This document shows, in pieces, positions 1 through 5,374 of a stretch of 6,407 nt of DNA. Numbering within the stretch: the stretch's first letter is position 1; each line of letters begins with the position of its first letter. Source of the DNA: Nostoc sp. CHAB 5834. Lineage in GTDB: Bacteria; Cyanobacteriota; Cyanobacteriia; Cyanobacteriales; Nostocaceae. A program made the translations under genes and the position numbers. The stretch covers positions 1-6,407 of the forward strand of contig JAIVFU010000254.1 of the NCBI GenBank assembly GCA_020829485.1, in the 5' to 3' direction. The notes beneath the pieces were generated by a model. That model saw only the letters and a program-made list of their open reading frames with translations, was not told the origin of the DNA and searched no databases.

Positions 1-45
1 TTTGTTTTCCTCTTTAGTCAGAAATACCCTCAAACGAGCGCCCAT
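1..45 (-). CDS. N-terminus of a probable IS630-type transposase, cut by window edge
   Basis: Only 15 codons lie inside the window, reading MGARLRVFLTKEENK on the minus strand and running off the left edge. The pattern M-G-A-R-(L/V)-x-V-F-L-(T/S)-x-E-E resembles the start of helix-turn-helix IS630-family transposases that are common in cyanobacteria; this is remembered family resemblance, not a search result. An AGGT-type ribosome-binding sequence (GAGGTAAC) lies about ten bases before the ATG, which supports the start. Whether the gene is complete, and whether an insertion-sequence end lies in 46-230, cannot be seen. With so few residues the call is tentative. Confidence 0.45.
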   Translation of the reverse strand, partial: MGARLRVFLTKEENK

Positions 46-333
46 ATTTTTTGTTACCTCGGTAGATATATTCTCCGTATTTATTTATTGTTACATAGTT
101 TCGTTTTTTCCTGCCGACCTACTTAATACTCGTAAACCGTTGAGTGAAATTTGATTATCATCGTTTCCAGAAATTGATTCTGCACCGTTAGAAATAGAAG
201 AGATGCTCATCAGAGGTAAGCGCACACCAAAGGTCGCTCGGGAGCAATGCGATTTTGTGAGGTGAGGCAGGAGGCAGAGGGCAGGAGGCAGGAGGCAAGA
301 GACAGAAGGGTTTTAAGACTATTTATATCTAAA
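46..333. other. Gene-poor stretch upstream of the left-edge gene
   Basis: I find no convincing gene here. The minus strand has a 39-codon ORF (91-210) without a ribosome-binding site and with a low-complexity Ser/Asn composition, which I do not call. The minus-strand leader of the left-edge gene lies at its left side and a heptamer repeat tract at its right side. I saw no terminal inverted repeat that would define an insertion-sequence end. Confidence 0.5.
264..305. repeat. Short tandem heptamer repeat tract (GAGGCAG type)
   Basis: Six consecutive seven-base units can be read: GAGGCAG, GAGGCAG, AGGGCAG, GAGGCAG, GAGGCAA, GAGACAG. The first units are exact and the last ones decay. Short tandemly repeated repetitive (STRR) heptamers of this sort are known from intergenic DNA of filamentous cyanobacteria. 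The tract is intergenic and purine-rich on the plus strand. It has no spacers and so is not a CRISPR array. Confidence 0.85.
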
Positions 334-501
334 CTACGGCTCTATTCCTTCATCAATCCAAACATCAATTGCTATTTTTACGTTTAATTCAGTCACGGCA
401 GACCATTCTTTTTCGTTGATAGTTGTTTTAAATACTGCTCTTTTACCGTGACCAACTTTTTCCATTGAGTGTCCGCGATACAAATTTTTAGGCTTAATCA
501 T
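334..501 (-). CDS. Small hypothetical protein, 55 residues
   Basis: The minus-strand reading frame opens at ATG (499-501) with MIKPKNLYRGHSMEKVGHGK and ends ...VWIDEGIEP before TAG. An in-frame TAA lies nine bases upstream of the ATG, so the start cannot move far outward. The product is hydrophilic, mixed in charge, with a basic first half and an acidic tail; there is no signal peptide, membrane segment or cysteine. Coding-like features are ordinary codon use, a TATAAT box 26 bases upstream, and a five-codon ORF (MIKKK, start at 515) whose TGA overlaps this ATG as ATGA. The ribosome-binding site is weak. I do not recognise the family. It could be a truncated remnant of a longer gene. Confidence 0.5.
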   Translation of the reverse strand: MIKPKNLYRGHSMEKVGHGKRAVFKTTINEKEWSAVTELNVKIAIDVWIDEGIEP

Positions 502-526
502 TTTTTCTTAATCATCTTTATAGAAT

Positions 527-532
527 ATTATA
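527..532 (-). promoter_or_regulatory. Candidate -10 box (TATAAT) for the 55-residue ORF
   Basis: The minus strand reads a perfect TATAAT at this position, 26 bases before the ATG at 501 and 12 bases before the upstream mini-ORF start at 515. The hexamer 17 bases further upstream (ACTCTT) is not a -35 consensus. The surroundings are AT-rich, so a chance match is quite possible. Confidence 0.3.
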
Positions 533-795
533 AACTGTCGCTCAATAATAAGAGTAGTTTTAGGGTTTTCCAAAAGTTTTTGGAGCTAGAAAAAGCGAAG
601 CTCGTTCATTCCATACTTTCACAAAAGACTGAGCAAGCCAACATCATAAACACTACTGCGATTTTATAATCTAATCTCGCAGCAATATGTGCGTTTTAGC
701 CCCAAAACCTTTTATTTTCGTAATAAGCGCATAAAAATGTGAGAAAATTGACCTCGTAATTCATGCCAAATTTTGAATTGATCAAAGTCAATTTT

Positions 796-1205
796 ATGAA
801 AAAGAACTATGTTCTCCTGACTTTAACCTTATTGATTTGCACTGCTGCGCCTCAAAAAGCTCTCTTCATGAGGTTTGGAAAACGGAAGAATATAAAGTGG
901 TTTATCAAGAAGATCGTAATAAAACTGCCGTGTGGCGTTATGGTAGCGATGGAGTAATCTTCATTGATGGTTTAGCAGGAGTGTTTAATGACCGAGGTTC
1001 ATACAATGGCTACTGGGTACAAAAGTCTTCATCGGTACGTTGCGATACCTATAGAGAAGGGGCAGATGGGAAACCTACTTATCATTGGGGCAGATTTAAA
1101 GTCACTTTCATTGATTCAAAATTCCCCTCCCGTTGGAAAGCTGATATTAGCCTTTGCGATCGCGATCCTGTGATGACTTTAAACGGTACACCTGTTACAC
1201 AGTAA
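796..1205 (+). pseudogene. Secreted hypothetical protein gene, split by a frameshift
   Basis: Translation from ATG 796 gives a typical export signal, MKKNYVLLTLTLLICTAAPQ, with a basic start, a long hydrophobic core and a small-residue cleavage region. After the A run at 854-858 the coding frame shifts: the original frame dies at 957, while the frame one base earlier continues to TAA at 1205 with a coherent mature domain. Adding one A gives a 136-residue protein reading ...APQK-SSLHEVWKTEEYK.... The mature part is rich in aromatic residues, Gly and Asp, with blocks VWRYGSDGVIFIDG, GSYNGYWVQ, WGRFKVTFIDSKFPSRWKAD and SLCDRDP, and two cysteines that could form a disulfide outside the cytoplasm. 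I do not recognise the family. The TTG at 837 could start the second frame but would lose the signal peptide. The lipobox is poor (LLIC), so a type I signal is more likely than a lipoprotein signal. A sequencing error in the A run would make the gene intact. An in-frame ATG at 763 is an alternative start, less likely because it places 11 residues before the signal. Confidence 0.65.
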
Positions 1206-1293
1206 TCACTAAGTTAAAACACTTGCAACTGTATGGTAGCTCTAAACACTTGTGACAAATAACGTTGATAATGTTTCCCAACCTGTTTATTGA

Positions 1294-1350
1294 GCGATCG
1301 CATCCTCCGGTAAAATCACCGTTAGTCCATTGGGTTTATTCTGGCCTGAT
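1294..1350 (-). repeat. 57-bp diverged copy of an internal dinB segment
   Basis: This segment matches 4625-4681 without gaps at 52 of 57 positions. Read in the dinB frame on the minus strand both copies encode SGQNKPNGLTVILPEDAIA, and all five differences fall at third codon positions and are silent (CAA/CAG, AAG/AAA, CTG/CTA, TTG/TTA, CCA/CCG). Similarity stops abruptly on both sides. Here the segment is not read in that frame: dinB exon 2 enters it in a shifted frame and stops inside it. It is a fragment of a dinB homologue recombined onto the gene's 3' end. Confidence 0.85.
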
Positions 1351-1565
1351 TTCCATATATTCAAACAATGGCAGTTGTATTACTTGTGTCTGTTTCGCGT
1401 TTTTCAGATTGGACAATGCAATTCCCAACAACCTAATACTGCGGTTTTCCAGATCAATCGACTCAAACAGCGCTTTGGCTATCTCAAAAATCGTAGAGAG
1501 TTCACTAATGGGAGCAAGCATTGTCTTACTACGGGTTAACTGCTGATAATCAGAGAATTTGACTT
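1336..1565 (-). pseudogene. dinB: dinB 3' exon (Pol IV little-finger domain C-terminus)
   Basis: The minus strand encodes (A)AA-VKFSDYQQLTRSKT, then MLAPISELSTIFEIAKALFE, then SIDLENRSIRLLGIALSNL and a tail ...QLPLFEYMEIRPE before TAA. This is the C-terminal half of the little-finger (PAD) domain of DNA polymerase IV, which grips the DNA template; RTLTLK-VKFxDYQQxTRSKT and IRLLGIxLSNL are typical of the family. It continues exactly from the 5' exon at 4278 once the group II intron is removed: the A ending exon 1 joins AA here to make a Lys codon. The last residues IRPE and the stop codon come from the 57-bp dinB-derived fragment read in another frame, so the original C-terminus has been replaced just after QLPLFEYME. 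No translation start is evident, so this piece is expressed only as part of a spliced dinB mRNA. Confidence 0.85.
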
Positions 1566-1650
1566 GGTAGGGTCGAGGTGTGCATTACTGCATCACCCCT
1601 CCCATTCGGAACCGTGCTTGCGATTTTCACCGCACACGGCTACTCAGTGT
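1566..1650 (-). ncRNA. Group II intron domains V and VI (catalytic core and branch-point helix)
   Basis: Domain V is read on the minus strand at 1609-1641: AGCCGTGTGCGG, a GTGAAAAT turn, then CGCAAGCACGGTTC. It carries the AGC triad, a GAAA-type loop and the two-base bulge region expected of this metal-binding catalytic hairpin. Domain VI follows as a GGGAGGGGTG arm, a TGCA-GTAA-TGCA hairpin and a CACCTCGACCC arm. The unpaired A at 1573 lies eight bases before the predicted 3' end and is the likely branch-point adenosine that forms the lariat. The maturase stop codon is just upstream, the usual arrangement for an ORF in domain IV. Confidence 0.88.
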
Positions 1651-1651
1651 G

Positions 1652-3514
1652 TTATCCATTTGTCAAGTCGGACTCCCTCACCTTTTGACCTATGAAATTA
1701 GGAATATCATGTATCCACTCCCAGTTAGATTTATTCCAAAATTGAGAAAGTTTCTCGCGGAATTTTGAGTGGTCTTTTTTCCGAATTTCTATTAAGTCAA
1801 GTGCGGTCTTTTCGTCGTGACAGTGCCGATGTAATAATTGCAGATTTTTGTACTCATCCTTGCCGCCAATGGCTCTGGGGATGATGTGGTCTACTTCTAA
1901 AACATCCCATTCTTGGAAGCTTAAGCTGCACCAAGGACATTTACCCTTTTGAAGTTTTAGCAACTTAGCCTTACGATTAGGCATTTGGGGGTGTATCCCT
2001 AGTCTTTTACTCCAGTAAACTGTGTCGCCATCGTAGGGGCTTTTATCGCTTTTAACTTTTACATAATCAGTGCTACTGCATTCAAACTGACTGTGTTTTA
2101 ATAACCGGAGGGGGTTCGCTGTCCCCTCCCTGGTTGCGAATACCCAGTTATCACCATCTATGGAAGTCCAGTATTTATCTGAACCTGCTTTTGCTGTTCC
2201 ACATCGGCGTTTTGCCCATCGTCGAAGTTTCAGGTATGTGAGGTAATCTTGTTTAGATAATTCTCCAACGTTTTTGACATCGGATTTTGTGTAGAAAGAA
2301 GTCCATCCCCTTATGACAGGGTTAAGGTCTTTTATGAGAACTGCTTGGGGAGTTGACCTATGTTTTTTGATGATCTTTCCGATTTCCTCAGTATGAGCCT
2401 TACTTGCCTTCGCGGATGGGGTGATGAGTGTGTTAAAACCTAATGTTGTACCTTTTGAGTTTATATTGCTCCGGTATTTCCCGGCAGGGTATTGTCGGAT
2501 GTGATGACCCAAAAAGTCGAATCCGGCTTTACCATCCTCGCTTAATTCCGGTAGGAATGTGTGAGTTAGCCTGGTTTTTTCAGGTTTTAATTCAAGTCCT
2601 ATACCAGCTAACCATTCCGAGATAATTTCTCGACATCTTTGGACAACGGCTTTATCTTTGTGGAGAACCACAAAATCATCTGCGTACCTTATAAATCCAA
2701 GATTATCGCGGTTCTCCCGCTTTCTTCCAGGTAATGTTTCGGCATATTTTATCAGGTGATTTTCTAAACCGTGGAGGGCTATGTTTGCCAATAGTGGAGA
2801 GATGACCCCACCTTGCGGCGTACCCTCAAATGTCGCAGTAAATGCTCCTTTGTCTATCACCCCGGATTTTAACCAGGCTTTAATTTGTTGCCTGACTTTA
2901 CCCAAGATGTTCAACTTTTGGAGCAGTGCTTCATGGTTGATGCGGTCAAAACATTTGGCTATATCCGCGTCTAACACGTATTTAGCCTTGCCTTGAATAC
3001 AGTTTTTAATTTGTTTTATCGCATCGTGGCATGACCTTCCGGGTCTAAAGCCATAGGAGTTTGGTTCAAAAATTGCCTCCCATTCTGGCTCAAGCGCAGC
3101 TTTTACTACGGCTTGTAGTGCGCGGTCGTACATTGTCGGTATTCCTAGTGGGCGTTTTTCTTCTCTTCCTGGTTTTGGAATCCATACTCTACGGGTGGGT
3201 TTGGACTTTCCAGTTAGTTTTAATTGCCCTGCAAGTTCAAGACGTGCTTTTGGGGACAGTGATTTTAGTCCATCCACACCTGCCGTCTTTTTACCTTGGT
3301 TGTCCTGTGTAACCCGTCGTACCGCTAACACCCTGTTAGACCAAGACCTCATCAGCGTCTTTTGGAGTTTACGGCATTGCTTGACATCGCCACGGCGGGA
3401 AGCAGCGTAGATGCGTTTTTGCAACTTAAAAACATATCTTTCGGCTTGTCGCCAATTGATGTCTTTCCATCCCTCGGTATTCAGTTGTTCTGAATCCAAA
3501 TTAGGCTTTTGCAT
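1652..3514 (-). CDS. ltrA: Group II intron reverse transcriptase/maturase with HNH endonuclease
   Basis: This 620-residue protein folds and splices its host intron RNA and can copy it into a new DNA site by target-primed reverse transcription. Numbering from ATG 3514, it shows an N-terminal RT0 region with AGVDG (78-82), RPLGIPTMYDRALQ from about 121, YGFRPGRSCHDA (154-165), DADIAKCFD with the first catalytic Asp near 184, GTPQGGVISPLLANI (231-245) and YADD (277-280). The maturase X domain follows at about 370-460 with LNPVIRGWTSFYT and LKLRRWAKRR. The C-terminal HNH endonuclease has CPWC (526-529), VDHIIPRAIGG (541-551) and LLHRHCHDEKT (about 560-570), the zinc and catalytic residues for second-strand cleavage. 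No stop or frameshift is seen. I chose ATG 3514 because AGAGG lies 11 bases upstream; a GTG at 3553 would add 13 residues and has no clear ribosome-binding site. The stop lies immediately before domain V. Confidence 0.97.
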   Translation of the reverse strand: MQKPNLDSEQLNTEGWKDINWRQAERYVFKLQKRIYAASRRGDVKQCRKLQKTLMRSWSNRVLAVRRVTQDNQGKKTAGVDGLKSLSPKARLELAGQLKLTGKSKPTRRVWIPKPGREEKRPLGIPTMYDRALQAVVKAALEPEWEAIFEPNSYGFRPGRSCHDAIKQIKNCIQGKAKYVLDADIAKCFDRINHEALLQKLNILGKVRQQIKAWLKSGVIDKGAFTATFEGTPQGGVISPLLANIALHGLENHLIKYAETLPGRKRENRDNLGFIRYADDFVVLHKDKAVVQRCREIISEWLAGIGLELKPEKTRLTHTFLPELSEDGKAGFDFLGHHIRQYPAGKYRSNINSKGTTLGFNTLITPSAKASKAHTEEIGKIIKKHRSTPQAVLIKDLNPVIRGWTSFYTKSDVKNVGELSKQDYLTYLKLRRWAKRRCGTAKAGSDKYWTSIDGDNWVFATREGTANPLRLLKHSQFECSSTDYVKVKSDKSPYDGDTVYWSKRLGIHPQMPNRKAKLLKLQKGKCPWCSLSFQEWDVLEVDHIIPRAIGGKDEYKNLQLLHRHCHDEKTALDLIEIRKKDHSKFREKLSQFWNKSNWEWIHDIPNFIGQKVRESDLTNG

Positions 3515-4277
3515 TGCTACTGTTACCTCTAGTTTTCCCACACTGCGGCTCACGTCTGCTTATCCCGGCAATTACGCCATCCCTTTTTAAGGCATTACCC
3601 GTTAATTCGGGTTAGGCATTTGCTTCTTGAGTCATCCTGCGCCTTCATGTCTTATGGCTGATACCTACCTGTTACCAATTTCAGGAGAGCATGAAGGGTT
3701 GTTTCGTTCCCAGTGTCCATAATTGAGTCTTTAGGGCGTGTCTATCCACCGAGGTTGTGAGAGGTGCGCTATCGCGGTTCTGAAATCCTGATAGTCTCTA
3801 CCTTTGTCGGATTTTTCCGTTCCAAGTAGGGTGGTTTATGCCACTAGCTTTATAACCCTTGGTACATTATGACGATGGTTCAGATGACACTTTGCTTGTT
3901 CTACCCATAGACTCTTGCTTGCAGTAGGTGCTTTCAGCAATTACCACCTATTCCTGCTTTCACCCCCGCTTTACACCTTTGATAATCAGTCTCGGATGTA
4001 GGGGCTACCATAATTCTGGTAGTTTGTGTGCTTTTAATCCCGCACCGGGACAGTAGGACTTGGTGTATTTTGATTGGGTTATAATTCAAGTTGGTAACTT
4101 CAATCTTTCCCTTTCTCTTCTAGCTTTCTTAGCTGTTGGCTCGGCTAGATTTCCACACCTACATGGATAGTGAGTTGTCATTGATTGAGGCTTAAAGTGC
4201 GAACTCCACCCTTTATGGGTTACTCAATCAAAGCCAGTCATCCCCCGATTACTCGGTTTAGACTGAACGAATCGCAC
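3515..4277 (-). ncRNA. Group II intron 5' RNA domains (I-IV up to the ORF)
   Basis: These 763 bases hold no protein gene; plus-strand ORFs here are shadows. On the minus strand they form the 5' part of the intron RNA, starting GTGCG at 4277. Candidate exon-binding sequences are AATGT (3864-3868, EBS2) and TCAGA (3779-3783, EBS1), the latter in a 16-base loop closed by CTATC/GATAG. The leader is longer than in compact introns such as Ll.LtrB, suggesting extra stems in domain I. I did not attempt a full secondary structure, so the domain borders are not assigned. Confidence 0.8.
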
Positions 4278-5138
4278 TCAGAGTTAATGTGCGGCCTCGC
4301 GTTTCGTGCTGGTCTAACCGTTGCTCGACAATTTGGGCAATCTGTTCGAGTTCCTGCAACATCTGACCTACATCGCTTAAGTCTTGTGCAAACGAGGTTT
4401 CTGCACCTATGGACTTACGAACCCGATTCGCTTCAACTGGGCGGTCATCTTCTGCTCTGGCAATCTTGTAGTAATAATGACCAGCTTTCCCAAAATGGTG
4501 TATTAACTCAGTCAGCGATCGCTCGTTTAAGTCTGCGCCAGTATGAATGCCGAGCGAGTGCATTTTCGCTGCTGTCACTTCTCCAATGCCGTGAAATTTT
4601 TCAATTGGCAACTGTTCTACAAAGGCGATCGCATCCTCTGGCAAAATCACCGTCAGTCCATTGGGCTTATTTTGGCCTGATGCCATTTTTGCTAGGAACT
4701 TGTTAATTGACACGCCTGCGGTTGCTGTCAACTGAGTTTCCTGGAGAATCGCAGTTTTGATGTATCTTGCGATAGTAGAAGCGTAGGTGATGTTTTGCCT
4801 ATTCTCAGTAACGTCCAAATATGCTTCGTCTAAAGCGACCCCTTCCACCAAGTCAGTATAGCGTTTGAATATGGCGTGGATTGAAGTGGAAATATCTCGG
4901 TAAACGTCGAATCTCGGTCTGACAAAGATAAGTCCGGGGCATTTTGCGATCGCTGTTACTGACGGCATCGCGGAATGAATGCCAAACTTACGAGCTTCAT
5001 AACTGGCAGCTGCAACTACGCCTCGTTGATTCGGACTGCCACCGACTACTAACGACCTCGGTAGCTAGGGTTGTCCCTCTGCTCTACCGATGCGTAGAAG
5101 GCATCCATATCTACGTGAACTATCTTTCTCGTCTGCAT
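4278..5138 (-). pseudogene. dinB: dinB 5' exon (DNA polymerase IV), frameshifted near residue 30
   Basis: DNA polymerase IV is an error-prone Y-family enzyme that copies past lesions. The minus strand starts at ATG 5138 with [20 protein letters not shown], containing the catalytic Asp of the VDMD motif. After RDNPSYRGR two TAG codons (5046-5051) follow. The Pol IV frame resumes one phase away with VVGGSPNQRGVVAAASYEAR and runs through the palm VALDEAYLDVT (second catalytic Asp-Glu), STIARYIKTAILQETQLTA, SINKFLAKMASGQNKPNG, the helix-hairpin-helix thumb region (KFHGIGEVTAAKMHSLGI) and LRKSIGAET-like KSIGAETSF, to RGRTLTL. Compared with the family spacing, about four bases are missing, probably the codon region for Pro-Leu. 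After RTLTL the group II intron begins and the unspliced frame ends at TAA 4258. Joined to 1565-1336 the gene would encode about 364 residues, the normal length. Internal initiation at ATG 4968 would lack the first catalytic Asp and be inactive. A sequencing error is possible but a four-base gap is unusual for one. Confidence 0.9.
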
Positions 5139-5374
5139 TGTTGTTGAAGTATTACTATTTCTACCAAGCGGCGAGAACGACTATTCTCTGGTAAATTTGT
5201 GATTCAATCTGGATATTTGAGAAATTTCTCACCACAATAGTACATTAGCACTAGCGATTTTGGGCTTTCATCAGTTTTTTCATTGAGAAAGTTTTTGTAA
5301 CAACAGCGTTACACTTGATTGAGTAGCATTTTGTCATCACGTTGCCAACGCACGGTATCAGAGGGAGCAAAGGC
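5139..5374. promoter_or_regulatory. Divergent intergenic region between dinB and the photolyase gene
   Basis: These 236 bases lie between the dinB start (minus) and the photolyase start (plus), so promoters for both should be here. I see no clear -35/-10 pair. One site, AGTAC-ATT-AGCACT (5239-5252), matches the reported cyanobacterial LexA box RGTACNNNDGTWCB except for one base. No protein or RNA gene is evident. Confidence 0.45.
5361..5367 (+). promoter_or_regulatory. Ribosome-binding site of the photolyase-like gene
   Basis: GAGGGAG lies seven bases before ATG 5375, good spacing and good complementarity to the 16S rRNA tail. It decides the start, since this ATG opens directly into the family's N-terminal strand motif IGVWVLGDQL. 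Confidence 0.75.

Larger units (their letters stand above)
1566..4277 (-). mobile_element. Group II intron inserted in dinB, with intron-encoded reverse transcriptase
   Basis: On the minus strand the element begins GTGCGATTCG, matching the group II 5' consensus GUGYG, and ends after a recognisable domain V (1609-1641) and domain VI. It lies in the same orientation as dinB, as needed for splicing. The exon bases just before the 5' end, TCTGA, pair with TCAGA (3779-3783, candidate EBS1) in a loop closed by a CTATC/GATAG stem; ACATT further upstream in the exon pairs with AATGT (3864-3868, candidate EBS2). The base before EBS1 is U and the first base of exon 2 is A, as for a delta-type contact. 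The 3' boundary is fixed by the dinB frame and leaves ...CCCTACC, ending CC instead of the usual AY. No HIP1 octamer occurs in these 2.7 kb. The RNA domains and the protein both look intact, so the element may be active. Confidence 0.93.

Noticed and set aside
91..210. 39-codon minus-strand ORF (MSISSISNGAESISGNDDNQ...)
   Set aside because: It is short, Ser/Asn-rich, without a ribosome-binding site or recognisable motif; a chance frame is likely.
264..305. CRISPR array
   Set aside because: The repeats are seven bases, contiguous and lack unique spacers.
469..669. 66-codon plus-strand ORF starting with GTG
   Set aside because: It overlaps the better-supported minus-strand 55-residue ORF, has no ribosome-binding site and is AT-rich with no recognisable domain. 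The Lys/Glu-rich second half could be a remnant of something, but I cannot support it.
850..865. Programmed -1 ribosomal frameshift at the A5 run of the secreted-protein gene
   Set aside because: The codons CCT CAA AAA GCT do not form a good X-XXY-YYZ slippery heptamer, no stimulatory hairpin is evident, and five A residues are short for transcriptional slippage. A one-base deletion is simpler.
1217..1252. Direct repeat AAACACTTG at 1217-1225 and 1244-1252
   Set aside because: Nine bases in AT-rich intergenic DNA, with no further structure; probably chance or a trivial duplication.
1265..1546. 93- and 69-codon plus-strand ORFs over the dinB 3' exon
   Set aside because: They lie opposite a strand that encodes a recognisable Pol IV little-finger domain, so they are shadows.
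4185..4706. 173-codon plus-strand ORF
   Set aside because: It runs antisense across the intron 5' end and the dinB exon, with no family resemblance. Its similarity to the ORF at 1265-1546 is just the antisense of the repeated dinB segment.
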